Source: Acanthochlamys bracteata
Taxonomy: Eukaryota > Streptophyta > Magnoliopsida > Pandanales > Velloziaceae
Direction of reading: 5' to 3'
DNA: 64,000 nucleotides
Assembly (NCBI GenBank): GCA_019914995.1
Contig: CM034133.1
Location: 682,001 to 746,000, forward strand
Part shown: positions 23,850 to 37,500 of the stretch, piece after piece
Position numbering within the stretch: the stretch's first letter is position 1
Layout: every line of letters starts with the position of its first letter
Notes under the pieces: model-generated
What the model saw: the letters and a program-made list of their open reading frames with translations, nothing else
Databases searched by the model: none
What the model was told of the DNA's origin: nothing
Program-made: the position numbers and the translations under genes

Positions 23850-25200
23850 TTTTAAGGTTTATAAATGGGCTGTCAAAATGGGTTGGGCTTGTAGAGGACA
23901 TTGAGTTTAACGCCAATGTTTATATTTGAATTGTTTATTTAGTGTATGAAAGGTCTGCATTAAATAAAGAAAAGTCCAACCAATTAAAAATGTATTCTAA
24001 ATATACATGATGCTAGGCTTAATCGACTAATTCTAATCTTATAGAATAATAATATGTACGAGTCCGTATTAGACCATTTAGATTTAGCGTGTCTTTAATA
24101 TGTCCATAACTTCACTTTTTCTCGTCAGATTTTAAATTTCGAACCGTTTATATATTTCAATTATACAAAAAATTAGAATTTTATTTTCACATATCAAACT
24201 CTAGTTCTAATTTTTTTTTTTTACACTTTCAATATAATTATATTTTCAATTTCAACTTAAAAAACTATTAAAACATAAATACTGAACTCCACTTTTATTT
24301 TTATTTTTCAAAAAATTATACTTTTTATTTTTCACTTTCACGAAACTCAGTTACACGCATTTAAAACACGCCCTTAAAGACAACTATTTGTTCAAATGTT
24401 CGAAACTTTAATTTTTTTCAGCAGAATCAAAATTTTGAATAATTTATATATTTCAAATATACACTAAATTGAAATTTTTATTTTGAAATTACTATAATAA
24501 AATTCTCTCAAATCCCACGGTGATCTTTATTTCCGCCCATTTACAAAAACAATTATAAAACAATTGAACCATAAATTCTGTTTATAATTTATTTTTCAAA
24601 AAACTTTATTTTTTATTTTATGGAACTCATTTATGTGTATTTAAAATGCACACTAAATGAATCACTGCATGCCCTATATGTTTCTCACCAATCATTAGGA
24701 TCGGAGCTTTTACGATGCAAAGAAGGAAGGAAAATCAGTGGTCGCATTTGTGTTACCTGCTGATGATAACATGAAAAATTGGACCATTAGATCAAATAAA
24801 CAGAAAAATGAAAGTATGTTAACTACTTGATAAAAACGGAAGAACAATGTCTAGATCTTTGAAATGGATGAAAATATTCTGCAAACAAATTCACAAACAT
24901 CATTGCCTCAAGAATAATGGAGAAACAACCAGAGATACTTCAACTGAAAGTTCTGCAAAAAAATAAAACATTCTAGGCATTTACAGGGAGCCGATTGCAT
25001 CAGAATGCCTAGCAATGAACAGAGATATATTCCAGAGAACTCTAGCAACAACATACCAACCCATTTGGCAACTTAGAGCTATAATTTTACAGTTCAACTA
25101 AAAAATCAAAACTTATTTTCTACACTAACAGAATTATGCGACGTAAAGACCACTCAACCAAATAATGATATTCCACAAAAAGAAGTAGCCAGCAGTTAAT
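23850..25200. other. Spacer between the PPR gene and LUX 3' end
   Basis: TGGGCY-type motifs (ATGGGCTGTC, TTGGGCTTG) lie close upstream of the PPR start at 23860-23895. A family A A/T-rich repeat runs from about 24085 to 24376. The stretch 24670-25250 is probably LUX 3' UTR or downstream DNA. No open frame of interest. Confidence 0.45.
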
Positions 25201-25252
25201 TTGAGGGAACAGAGTCAGAATAAAATAAAGAGCCAAAAACTAATCAATCATT

Positions 25253-26233
25253 CTATTTATCATTGGGAGTAACTCTACGAATCGAAAACATGGAGCCAAA
25301 CTTGTTCCTTCCAGACCAATCCTGTCCATATGGATTATGGTGTTGCTCGAATCCTGGGTACATGTTCGGCTGAATCATTACCATTGCGCTCTGCCCGTAA
25401 GGCATTGGCATGGAAAACATTGGTGGCATTGCGTATGGCGTTGGCATAGACACAGCCTGAGGTTGCTGCTGGTCTTGACTGCTCTGCGGCACCGGAGTCG
25501 AAGCAAGTAAGTGATTGGTCGACGAAGACAACCTGCCTTCTGAAACTACTCCTTGCATTCGTTTCAAATAAAGCCTGTACTTTTGCAAATGGCTAGCAAC
25601 ATTTTCTCTGGTTAGTCCTTCAACATTCATCAACTGCATAATTGTTTTCGGCACGGCGTTCTTAATCCCCAAATGCGTGACAACTTCCACGAATCTCTTA
25701 TGAAGCTGCGGCGTCCAAACCAATCTCGGCCGCTTCAAAGTCTTGGCTGAATTCTCTTCAGCCGTTCTCGAATCAGTGCCTTCCTCCATCATCATCATCG
25801 GCGCCGGCGTAGCAGAAGAAGTTTCGAACCTTCTAGATTTTTGCGAACTCTCGCCTAAATTATTATTATTCTCATCTTCTTCCACAACCGTTGGATCTTC
25901 ACCTCCTCCGCCTGTGCCTACAACTACAGACGATAAAGTTTTAAACCGTTTCGACGAACTAGACGAAGACAACCGGCGGAGATTCGAAATAGTGTTCTGA
26001 GAAGCCCGATGAACGTCCATCGCCGTGCGTGAGGGATTGTTTGATATACTGAAAGCATTCGAGAGTATTTGACTGAGAAGCTTCTGATCCAACGGCGTTA
26101 ATTCTTCCGTCGGTAATCCATCAACCCATTCACGAACGTGTTCTTGAGATTCACCATCTCCGTTTTCTTCTTCTCCTTCGCTTCCGAAAACGCCGTTAAC
26201 CATCATAATCTGCGTTTCTTCATCTTCCGCCAT
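25253..26233 (-). CDS. LUX: GARP/MYB-like clock transcription factor LUX ARRHYTHMO (PCL1) type
   Basis: DNA-binding member of the evening complex with ELF3 and ELF4; it represses PRR9 and growth genes at night. Single coding exon, 326 residues. The SHAQKYF-like GARP domain spans about residues 167-227 (KRPRLVWTPQLHKRF, then NAVPKTIMQLMNVEGLTREN, ending VASHLQKYRLYLKRMQG). Before it lies the conserved VREWVDGLPTEELTPLDQ region and DVHRASQNTISNLR; after it STPVPQSSQD and a late NKFGSM, shared with LUX/BOA rather than MYBC1. A probable 100-bp 5' UTR intron lies at 26373-26274 (CAG/GTACCT to TTGCAG). LUX versus BOA cannot be separated without a tree; in most eudicots there is one gene. Confidence 0.9.
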   Translation of the reverse strand: MAEDEETQIMMVNGVFGSEGEEENGDGESQEHVREWVDGLPTEELTPLDQKLLSQILSNAFSISNNPSRTAMDVHRASQNTISNLRRLSSSSSSKRFKTLSSVVVGTGGGGEDPTVVEEDENNNNLGESSQKSRRFETSSATPAPMMMMEEGTDSRTAEENSAKTLKRPRLVWTPQLHKRFVEVVTHLGIKNAVPKTIMQLMNVEGLTRENVASHLQKYRLYLKRMQGVVSEGRLSSSTNHLLASTPVPQSSQDQQQPQAVSMPTPYAMPPMFSMPMPYGQSAMVMIQPNMYPGFEQHHNPYGQDWSGRNKFGSMFSIRRVTPNDK

Positions 26234-26390
26234 GAATTCTGTTATAGACCATTCAATCTACTCTACTTTATACCTGCAACAATAAACTAAACATAAATTG
26301 AAGAAAAGAAGTTACAGAAAATCGGGGAAAAGAATTTTCGGAGAGCCGGTGGAGTTGAAGAATAAGAAGGTACCTGAACGAGTTGGGTAA

Positions 26391-26499
26391 AGATATTTTG
26401 GAGAAGTTGTGGTTCGCGAAGAAATGAAAGGCAAGAAAGGGAAACGCTTGCTGAGATATTTATTATTATTTGTTTTTTGGACATAGTCTGAATCACGTG
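26391..26499 (-). promoter_or_regulatory. Evening elements and G-box ahead of LUX
   Basis: On the minus strand a perfect evening element AAAATATCT sits at 26399-26391, just upstream of the probable 5' UTR splice donor. A shorter form AAATATCT lies at 26461-26454, and a perfect G-box CACGTG at 26494-26499. Evening elements are bound by CCA1/LHY/RVE factors, which drive dusk-phased genes such as LUX; G-boxes are bound by bHLH/bZIP factors including PIFs and HY5. The arrangement over about 110 bp fits clock and light control. The transcription start is not known, so the first element may lie in the leader. Confidence 0.6.
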
Positions 26500-27223
26500 C
26501 TCAATTCCGCAGTTTTGGCAAAAGATCTCACCTTTGCAACATAGTCCTTAATAATTGCAACATGTATATATGTGGGAGTTAATTCCCGCAAGCATTGAAG
26601 TGTAGGAGTGAACTGTTTAAAACGTGCGCCTACTCGCCTGAGTTTGCAAAATGCAATGAGAATTTCTCTTGTTTTTTTTAAATCCATGAAAAAAGAAAAG
26701 AAAATACAGAAAGAGATGCGGGAAAATGGAAGACCAGAAGTGGAGCAAATGAGAGTAGTCGATTTGATGCGGTGGGGCCTACGCTGACCCGGTCCATCCG
26801 CACATGATAGATAAGGTTCTCTCTCTTTAAAACATGTTTATTCTGTGGCAACTCGAGTGGGTCCCGCTGCGATATTTGTACACACTTGTCCCTAGTTAGT
26901 TATCAGAAACGAACGGTGATTACAAAATGATGATATGGTTGTCGTAGACTAGGAGTTGTCACTTGCTTGCATTACAAGGCCCTTCCAACCAAATTGCTGC
27001 AAAAGATTCCAAAACCAACTGCTCTGGAATTCTTAGAACCAGCCCAACAATTAAGTAAGATTGTTAATAGTGGGCCTAAGGTTTTCAAACCAGCCCAAAT
27101 AAGGAAATATGTGTACCGAAGATATTAAAGAAAACATCTCAGCCGTTGAAAAAAAAAGAGCGCCAAATAATCAACAAACCATCGGCCGTCCACAATCTCT
27201 TTCTATCCAGAGACTTATCAACC

Positions 27224-27859
27224 ATGTTCTCTTCTGCTGCTTCCACTCCGGCCATCTCCCTCTCCATCACCGCCGCAGCCGCAACAACTCGTAACTCATC
27301 CTCTCTCTATCCGTTACTTCCACTAACTAGTACTAGCAGAAGGAGAACAATAACAAGAATCAAGCTTCGCCGGAGATTCTCTGCTGGTGCTACTGCTGCA
27401 GAAACTACTGCTGCTGCTGGAGATTCTTTGCAAGAGACTGCTAAAGAAACTGTTTCCTCTGCTCTTTCTTCAGCAGTTCCTTCTGTTGTTGATGTCGATG
27501 ATCCTGGATCAAGTGTTATCGCTGCACTGTTTCTTGTTGCTTTCATCGGCCTCTCTATCCTTACCATTGGGGTATAAATAAATCTCTTCTCTCTTATCAA
27601 GAAAAATCAAAGCTCTTTGAATGATGTGTTCTGCTTTTATTACGAAAGTTACGATTTTGCGGAACGGGTTTGTAATGGTTTGTTTGAGCAGGTGATATAC
27701 TTGGCAGTGACAGATTTTCTTCAGAAGAGAGAAAGAGAGAAATTTGAGAAAGAAGAAGCTGCAAAGAAGAAGAGTGGGAAGAAGAAGAAGGTGAAGGTTA
27801 GAGCCGGACCTAAAGGATTTGGACAGAAATTTGTAGAAGCTGAAGATGAAGATTACTGA
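27224..27859 (+). CDS. Small single-pass plastid membrane protein, function unknown
   Basis: Two exons join in phase: 27224-27571 and 27692-27859, giving 171 residues. The first part is Ser/Ala/Thr/Arg-rich (likely plastid transit peptide up to about residue 55). One hydrophobic segment spans about residues 98-125 (IAALFLVAFIGLSILTIGV and onward), followed by a highly charged tail KREREKFEKEEAAKKKSGKKK and AGPKGFGQKF. It resembles conserved plant chloroplast proteins of unknown function (I think of At5g16660/At3g02900, from memory only). A codon at 27146 would add 26 lysine-rich residues unlike a transit peptide, so I chose 27224. It is divergent to LUX; TGGGCC and AGCCCA motifs lie about 130-155 bp upstream. 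Confidence 0.8.
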
Positions 27860-28362
27860 TTATTTCTTCAAATTTTCTTCTTCTCTTTCAAATTTTGAAC
27901 TGATCAAACTTCTTGATCATCAGTAGCAGGCTACTATATGTTTTTTTGCATGTTAGAATATAGAGATTGGAAATTTTCTGTACTTCCGTTTCTTACCAGA
28001 TTGCAAGAGATTGAAAATTTTTTACCATCTTCTTTTGAAGATCCATGCAGTTTGCTTCCGAAATATTTCAGTACATTGTGTTCTAAATGATAGTAACAGA
28101 AAGTAAAAGATACAGAAACAGAAGAATCTGACAAGAAAAGAACCTGATAGATAACATAAGTTTGAGATACAAGTTAACTTACATGATCAGAAAAACGTTT
28201 TGAGCTTGAAATGGAACATAAGCTAGCAACCGATCCTAACCTAAAACAACGGTAGCTCTTCACATCGAGAACATTTGTACAGTCTAAAGTAAGTACTCAC
28301 TACCCTGCTTCCTTTTTAATCTTGCTACTTTGTACAACCACGAGACTTGCACAGATATCGTC

Positions 28363-28412
28363 TCCTCTTGCAGAAGAACAAAGAGCCTCCTCTTGCAGAA
28401 GAACAAAGAGCC
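28363..28412. repeat. Perfect 25-bp tandem duplication in the Pumilio 3' UTR region
   Basis: TCCTCTTGCAGAAGAACAAA plus GAGCC occurs at 28363-28387 and again, identical, at 28388-28412. It lies about 160 bp beyond the Pumilio stop codon (minus strand), so probably in the 3' UTR. Identity of the two copies suggests a recent slippage or duplication. Confidence 0.85.
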
Positions 28413-28569
28413 TTCCGCCTTGCCATAATTTAGTGTAATATCAAACTACAAAATGTACATGTTTGATACAAGCCAACTACATTATTTTCAATCACCTTGT
28501 ACCTGATCCTAAAGAGTGAAGGATCTCAAACACTAGCCTCTGTTAGCTGTACAACTTCATCTCCTACTT

Positions 28570-31500
28570 CTAAGAGGTATGAGAATTTCGCATTGCGATC
28601 CTCCTCTCTGCAAGACGAAAAAGATAAGTCCAAACATAAGCTTCGAGAACCATGAAGTAAAAAGTTAAAATTGCAAAGAAGTTGGTAGCTAATGAGAACG
28701 AACTCAAAAAAGATAAGATGGAAGTGTCTTTTTTCAGAATAGGGAAAAAATCTAGTGACTTCTGAGAGTAAGAGAGAACATACCACCAGCTGCAACAAGT
28801 TTCTCTACACGTGCAACTATATGTTTCCCATAAGTGTACTTTTTGAGCGCATTCAAATGCACCTTGATTCGTGATAATATTAGTTCGCGCTGCTGATCAT
28901 CACAAGTCTCTAGCACCTTTTGCACAACATAGTTTGCAAACTGGTCTTTCATCATTGCCTGAAAAGGAGAGATAAGGGACCAAATAAAGTAAGCTAAAAT
29001 CCATCTAGACTGAAGCATTCAACAAATGCAAAAACTAAACTCAATTATCCTGGGAGAGCGACATGCAATGAAACATTTAAAGAGGACTATATATAGAAGC
29101 ATTGGAAAGAAAATAAGCATAGACAATAAAACAAGAAGTTAAAGATGAACCTGCAAGGGCTCGTTCTCATCAGTGGTGCCGAGCATTTCATTTACTATCA
29201 TTTGCCGTTCAGCAAGCTCACCAAAACTTAAGCATTTCTCAATAACATTTGACGCAAATTTCTGCTGGCTCATTTGAACTATCTGTCCAGCTAATTTCTC
29301 AATAATAGCTGAGCGCTCATGAGGTTTCCCATGCTCCAACACATGCTGAACAGTATATGCAGTATAAGTTTATATAGAATATAGGTAATGCAAACAACTA
29401 CAGAAGAGCGGGTATATGCTTTGCAAGATGATTTTACAAAATGCAAAATATCAAAGGTGATCTTATTTTAGACGCATTACAAAATGAAATAATGACACTA
29501 GCTAAGAAGCGAGCGTGCAAAATCAAAGAGGTGTTAACATATTGCCACCAAAACCTCATACTGTCAGCAAGATAAGATTTTCAACAAAATAATAGCCAAA
29601 GCATTCTTATACTGAGAGCATTTCATAAAGCTTTTTCATAACAGAGAAAGCTGTTCCAAACAAATATCATCAAGCCTTGCTTAAGATTACAGAAACCTTT
29701 TGTGACCATTTATTTATTCTGTGCAAGCAAGTAACAGTTTGATATTAAAATTGTAATACCAGGCAAATTTGTTAAAAAATAAGCAGATGACATTACTTCT
29801 CAAAGCAGATGGTAAAAGATGTAACTAGGAAATTCAAATCGCAGATGTCACAAGTAAATACCTGGACAACATAGTTTCCATATTGGTCTTGCGCCAACCC
29901 GCAAATACATTGCATTATCTCATCCATCACTATCTGCTGTGTTTTAGGATCGTAACAATGCTCCAACACCCTCTGCAAAGCAAAATATCTATCTAGCTGA
30001 AGGTGGACAAAGATGAGCTGATTAAAGAAAAACATGAAATTCATAAGAAAGCAACTGCAAACCTGTATGACACGGCAACCATACGGATGCATTGATAGAT
30101 TTACAACTTGACCATAGAAAGATGTGACGATAAACTGAATAGCATCTTGTGGGATGCATTCAATACATTTCTGAATAACATGGTTGCCATTTTGGTCACG
30201 CACACAGCGCATGACATGACCGTCAAGTTCCTTGACCATTTTAGCTTTTTGATCAAGATCAACAACTTCTATTGCCTGAATTAACAAAAGAAGTCACCAA
30301 CTACTTCGCAAAATCAATAATTGTGAACAAAGAAACATCTAAATAATAAATATAACAAAAAAGATCAGATTAACATTCCTCGCTCTCTCTCCCACCCTAC
30401 TTCCTGCTTACCTCTTTGCAACTTGCTACTTGCTTCCAAATGATACATATTAACCATAAGAGGCAAGCTGTTCTATAGCACCTCTTAGGCTACCTTATAT
30501 TTCAGCAAGCTATAAATTTTCCTTTTGAAAACATTTGGCTTATGTTTATGCAAGTAAGTGTGCACAGACAACCAGATGTTTCCAAAACTCACTAGTCCTC
30601 CAGGAGGCATTCCTCTTCAACAACAATACACTCAATTCTGAGCCATCTAATACAGAAATGCAATAACCCCAAGCTTTCCATTTAAAAGTAAATAAAACAA
30701 TGGCACGCATGAAAAAAAAAAACACAGTTTATGGTGAATGTACTTACTTTCTGGATAACACGACAACCATACATCTGAAGACTAAGTGCAAGTACATTGC
30801 CAATTAGCTGTTCGGCCAATTCCCTGATTTGAGCTGGACTTCCATGATCAAAGAACTGGTACGAAGAACAATGAACAACAGGCACCATTTTACACCAGAT
30901 CATTAACAAATCGCATCACACATATATGTGGAAAACAACATACCTTTTGGACAACATAGTTCCCAAAGACATCTGTCATCAATGTCAGAGAATGAGGCAT
31001 GATTTCATCAAAAACCATGTTCTTTTCTTCCATGGTCGCTGTTTCAAGCTTCTGTTGGATAAATCTACTGCCAAATTGATCAGCACTGTGGAATTTAAAA
31101 GATTTAAATCAGGACAGACAAACTTTACAATAGGGCACTTAAAAAGAAAAAAATCAAAACAAAAATGGTTGCATAATATGTATACATGCTAAAAGAACAG
31201 GTTTAAAATGATGCTAGGTGCATACTATAAGAGCTTGTTTAGTATGCAAAGCCAAGTGCCAGTGCGACTCATATGCTTATGCCCTCTACAATAATTGAAC
31301 TTGCTTATATATTGTGCCTCTAATGCAATTACGAAGAACGCAACATTGCTACTTTTATAAGCATCGTATATAATGTATATTATGATTTCAGCAAAATGCA
31401 AAAGACAAGCTTTACACATATCTTGTCATGGCTTGTATATTCCTTCACATATAGACCTTTGGCACATGGGAGACCAAATACAATTTTTCATGTGGTTTCA

Positions 31501-34500
31501 CATTTATATATGCATAGGCTTATCTAAACTGCAGAACCTCGCCATGAGTTATTATCCTGATGTCATACTATACTTTTCATTAGTGCTGTTAGAATATTAG
31601 CAGTAAATAAAAACTATCATTCCCAAGCTTATTGGTGATTGTATCGTACCTGAATTCCACAACATGGGTAGCAATACTGGAAAGTTCATAACACTTGGTT
31701 TTGTTATTCTTGAACTCATCCAGCAGTGAGGATGCTAAAGTACCATCCATGCTACCACTGATATCAGAATGCCAAGTATTCATAACACCTCCACTAAAAT
31801 TGTGCATGCCAGAAGCAAAGCGTAAGCTGCTTTCTCCATGATGAAGAGGACTGGCAGGTCCTACGGGAGAACCACTGCGTATAGAACTTGCTAAAGGGCT
31901 TCCAGGGTATGGCATCCCAAGGCCAAGTGCAACATTACCATAATAACCGTGGTTTAAACCTCCAGATTTACCGAGAAAAGGTGTGTCATACTGCTTCTGT
32001 GAGTGAAGTAACGAACTCAGATAACCTTTCTGCATTCCAAGTAAATCAGTATAAGCACTCCCCATGTAAGCCCTCTCAATAGAAGGATCACCAAAACCTG
32101 TAGCTTGAGCTGCATACTCCGCATCTCGTAAATACTGAACATACAGTGGATCCAGAAGGGGTATCTGAAGAGAAGCTGCAGCAGCATTATCAGTAATGTT
32201 ATTGTTTTGCAATACAGATCCACCTAAAGTTGATCCTAGAGGCCTGGAGTTCATAATGGGTGATGCAAGTCCAGATGCAGCAATTGTGTTTTCCAGAAGA
32301 GGAGGCAAACTACCTGCAGCAAGTTGACTAGCAAGCATGGATGCTGGATCAAGAGAATAACCAGACAAGCCATAGTTTCCAAAAGCTGTGTTTGCTCCTT
32401 CTCCATTCAAATAACGGAAAGGAGAACCCCCAGGGTTCCTGACAGAATGGATAGAGGAACCTTTAGAAAAAGCACCACAAGAAGAATGTTTTGTCATATG
32501 CAGATCAAGAGGTCCATCTTGCTGCATATGTGAACTGCTCAAACCATCTAAACCCACTCGTCCTTTAGCCAAGTCAGGAAATGATAGCTTGCCAGGATTA
32601 AGAGCGGATGATGAATCCATATCTTTATTGTGGCTCCGAATAACATGTGAACCAAACAGATACGAGTGATGATTGTCATTGTCCCTTTGAAGCTTTGCTT
32701 TAGCAATTGTACGTTCATCAATATCTCCAGAAGAAGAAATGTCCATGCCTGACAAAGCTGCTACAAGATCATCAGAATCTTTTGGATCTGAACAGCCACT
32801 GAAAGAGGATGCAGTCCTCTTGTCTGCAGCACCTGGCTTTGTGCCAACAGGTGGAAGGCCAGGACTAGGAACCCGTGCAACTAGCTGAGAATCAAGAGTG
32901 TTACTTCTGGAAAGAGATGAACTCAAAACAGAGGCAAAGGTTTGAGAAACTGGCGTGCCAACAGTCTGAATTCCTGATAAGTTTTGGATACTCCCACCAT
33001 GGGGCATCCCATCTCGAGATCCAATGTCATTGAGGAAACCATGAGGGACATCAGCTTTACCTATCGGTTCAATACCACTGTCAAATGTATTGCGGCTGGT
33101 TGGCCTGGAAGGATGGCTCGGGATTGGAGTAGTACGTCCAACGTCATCCTGCAACCCAAATCAGAGTCAACTTGCTAGCTTAATATGTTGGAAATAAATC
33201 ATGCTAAATTGTTCTGGGCAGCATGGAAGAAACAGAACAAAACAAAAAAGAAAAATGAGTCTTCTACTCAGTTATATCTAACTTCAGGTGCATCATAGGG
33301 GATGCAACTAAAAAACATAACTTGGTTTAGTCCTGATGTGCCACGCAGAAGATACTACACATTCTCCTTGCATACGACATTTGAAAGCTACATACAGATT
33401 ATATAGGCATAGGAAAATTCACTTAACATTCACTTTAACATTCAAAAGCTACTCATTGTCCTTGTATTTTGATATTATGCATAGGAACGTTCACTTAACA
33501 TTGGAGTTTGAACCAATCATGGAATGAGTTTTACCCAATGAGCTTGCGCTAGCAAAGTCTTTAATACAAATGTCGATTCCATAAAGAACACAAAGAAATG
33601 TATTTAAGAAGTGCTGCTGGTCACCAAGAATCTTTCTTTTCACAAGTACCAAACTACACTAAAAGACAACTCCTAAGGTGAAGGCTACAAGAATTTCGAA
33701 GTGCCTAACTTTCCCAAGTAGCCCCAAATCCATTACCAAGGGAAGCTTCCTACATAGCTAGCAATAGAAGATGATTGCAGCATATATGGAGAATGATCAT
33801 TAGCGTTCACATTATGAAAGACAACTTTAAGCAATTGCGAGCTTATTCATACTCCAATAAGAGTATATGAAAAAATGTGAGTCATTTACCAACAATCAAG
33901 TTAAGTTTTTCCCCACTATATTATGTGGGATATTATTACCTGAAGGATTTCGACAAAGCTCTTTTGCCGGCCAAGCGTTATCCCTGGCAATCCAATCAGT
34001 CCACCGCCTTTATCTTTCCAGTCTCCTGCACCAGGCACCTTCACCTGTCCGGTAGTTATTGCAGTTTCACTCTCCATATCAAACCCAGGCTGCTTTGAGA
34101 AGAGCGATCTGCTAGCCCCTTCGTCGTTCCTGACCACCTTTCTTCGGTCGCCTACTCCACCGAGTGATGAGCTATTTGCCTGTTGCAATCGCTGCGCAAA
34201 TCTCCAGTCTTCCTTCGACAATATCGGCGGCGGTAGTCTTGGATTGAGATTGACATGCGAGTAATAGTACGACAAGTAAGCCGGGTCTGACCGGAGCTCC
34301 TCTTCAGATAATAGTCCGTTATCATTTTTTCCAAACAAGCCCCCGACTGCGGCAAGTGATCCCTCGACGGTGGGAGGTGCCGAGCCGCTTCTATAAAGGC
34401 TCAGCTCACGTTCCCTATCACTAGCTTCTTGTTGCCGCTGCTCACGAAGAAGCGTTCCCAATTCCCTACCCAAGTCATCATTGTTAAATCCATCGTTCAC

Positions 34501-34539
34501 TGAGCCAATCGCCGGCCTCAACCCCACATCAGACAACAT
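28570..34539 (-). CDS. Pumilio/PUF RNA-binding protein (APUM1-6 clade)
   Basis: Post-transcriptional regulator binding UGUA-type sites in mRNA 3' UTRs. Nine exons join in phase, read leftward: 34539-33940, 33148-31650, 31085-30944, 30855-30748, 30275-30063, 29972-29862, 29345-29151, 28958-28784 and 28607-28570, giving about 1026 residues. The long N-terminus has the clade's NABP-type region: [50 protein letters not shown] and [16 protein letters not shown]. The C-terminal third holds eight PUF repeats, starting near [16 protein letters not shown], with recognition phrases SRFIQQ, NYVVQK, CRVIQK, NHVIQK, CRVIQ, NYVVQ, SNVIEK and NYVVQK. It ends [13 protein letters not shown]. Which APUM is the counterpart is open. 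Confidence 0.93.
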
Positions 34540-37500
34540 CTTCGTTACAATCTCTACTAGCGATCAATAAAATACCAAATCAGTGCAAGTTATCAAGAAA
34601 CTTCGCAGCTTTTGATCAGTTTGTAATCCCAAAAGCAAAAACCTACTGGGATAAGTCAATGATCACTAAACAACCCGTTCCAGGAACTTAAAAACAAGAA
34701 CATCGAAACAAAAAATAGAAAACAAAGCCAACGATCTCGACTTGATCAGCTTGATCAGACTAATGGAACTCAACCCACAGCGAAAAACACGAATAATATC
34801 TGTAATGGTTCAATTTCTAACCCAAAGAAAACCCGAAGCCCCAGATTGATCACAAATAAAATCCCAAGATTAACCAGTGATCACTAAGAACATTCAACAA
34901 CACAACCGATTAGTGGCAATTGTCCCAGAAGAACCCTCGAATTCATCAAAACATGAAAAGATTGGATCTTTATCTAAACCGAGTTGATCGGCGATTAAAG
35001 ATTGGTTCCACCATTAGAGCCGCTAACGAGAAAAGCTCGGTGAAAGAGAAAGAAAAAAGAAGAAAGAAGAAGAAGAGTGAAGCGGGAGTCTGATAAAGCA
35101 CGGTGGTCTATGAAACCACAGCCGTTGAACCTCATCATGGACGGCTGTGGTTGATTTATATGCGGCGTCTGAAGAAGAACCCTAATAAGGGTTCTATTAA
35201 TGCAGGGGGGCGAATTTATTTCCCGCGGATTAATTTCTCTGCTTAATAATAATATTAAATTAATTTAAAAGTTGTTATCTTCTTTCCTAATTGTTTCTAC
35301 TTTTCAACTCTACATTATTTCTTTCTAAATATTCATCTATCAGTTAGCAAGTGGACACGTGGACTGTTGTAACTGGTGAGTCTGGCAACAAGGAGAATTT
35401 GGTTTGTTCCTGCGGGAACACGGGACCGAGTTAACTGCCACGTCGACGAAGAACTCGGTCTTCGACGTGCGGCTCGCACGCAGAGCGAGAATTATATTTC
35501 GTTAATTAAAAATTAGTTAGAAATTATTTTTGGGAATCTAAGAAGAAAGATAAAACCATTTGTAAAAATACAATTTTTAAAGAAAAGAAAGAAAGAAAAT
35601 TTGTTCTTCGTGATTTTTACCCATGTTCACTGCCATGGTTGACGTGCATTATAAAACTATAAAATGTAGTAAGAGCATATTTACTTTATTGGTAGAATTT
35701 TTAAGAAATAAATTACTTAAGTAAGTTTCATGTTTACTTTTTTAAGATAAACGTAAAATTGTTTGTGAAGAAAAATATATTAAAATGTATATAAATATGC
35801 TTTACACTTTTTTTTAGTAAAATGTGTTTTAAATATTCATTTTTTTGTCAAATTTTAAATTTAGAATAATTAATATAATTTAATTATATAAAAAATTAGA
35901 ATTTTATTTATGTATACGAAATTTAAATTTTAACTTTTTTATTTATATATTTCTAATATAACTATATTTTTTAATTTTTAATATATTTTTAAATTTTATT
36001 AAAATACAAGAATTGAATTTAAAAAATTTTATTTTATATTTTTTATTTTTACGAATTCAATTACGTGTATTTAAAATATGCTCTAGAAAAACATTGAAAA
36101 TGAATGGATTTCTCTTCCTCTTAACAGACATGATTTGTTCTTCCACTCTATCAACCACTGCTGCTGATTCTCCAACGTATAGACTATGGATTATTAAAGA
36201 TTATCAGGGAATGCAATTAATTTGCTGCTTTTTTAAAGTTTGGAGAGACACGTAACATGGATGAAGACTTAAGTAGAACATGCATGAGAATGGTGCTCTC
36301 TGCTCTGCTCTTGCTCTGCTGGTGAACTCCGCACCATCCAAACAGGAACCAAATTTATTTTCTTGGTTTCTGAATCCAATTTCTTCAGTGAATTTGAAGC
36401 GGTTGCTTCATTCAAGTTGTTCTTGTGACTTGTGAATGGAAGAGTGTAATCCCTGTGTGTAATAGGTATTAATTTATATATGATAAAATAATTTAATTTA
36501 TTTAAAAATTTTATATATTATATACAATTGAAATTTAAATTAAAAATGCTGACGACTCTGTGTAGATTTGGTAATAACGTCATCAAAAGACCGAGTGCAT
36601 GCTTGACAATACTTATCATTACTTTTTAAAAAAAATTATTTTTTACTAAATATTTTTTATAGTATTTTTATTTTAATAAATATAAACAAATTATATGTTA
36701 TATGTATTAGTTATATATATATATTTTTTTTTTTCTTTTAAAAGTTAAACTTATTTCTAAAAAATTCTTAAAATGTTTTTAAAAATATTTATTAGTTTAA
36801 ACACTTTTAAATATATTTTAAAGCAGTTAATGCCTCGATGTGGGCTTACAGATTTTGTCCAGAAAAGCCCATCAATTAGTGGGTTACCTTGGGCTTCACT
36901 CTGAGATATAAATATAAGCAGATTACCGGCCGTATGAAATATTATAATTAGTTTATAATTTTTAATATATCTTTTTTATTGAGCAAGTTAATTAAATTTG
37001 AAATTTACATAAAAAATGATAAAATACAGCAGGTATTAGTGCAAAATTTCTCATGGAGAGATATTTGAATCTTTGATTGCTAGCTAGAATTTAAACGGCA
37101 TTGATGGAACGTGACAATAATACGAAAACATGATAATAATACGAAACAGCATCACCTGCTATTAAATATTTCATTAATTTAAACTGACTTCTATCAACAG
37201 AGAAATTTGCTTGTTTAAATTGATATTGTAAAGATAATTGAAAACATTTGAAAAGAAACATGGGAACCTACGAACATGTCGACGTCAAGTCAAGCTTGCT
37301 CTGGGCAGGAAAACAGAAGAAACAAAAAATAAAGTAACAAAATTGGGAGATGGATATGAACCGAAAGAACCGTCTTTTTTTAAATCTTTTTTAATTTAAC
37401 ATATATTTTAAATATACATAATTAAATTTTATAAAAATAAATTTTAGAGTTCGATAAAAATAAAATTCAAACTAAAATTTAAAATAAATAAAATTAAATT

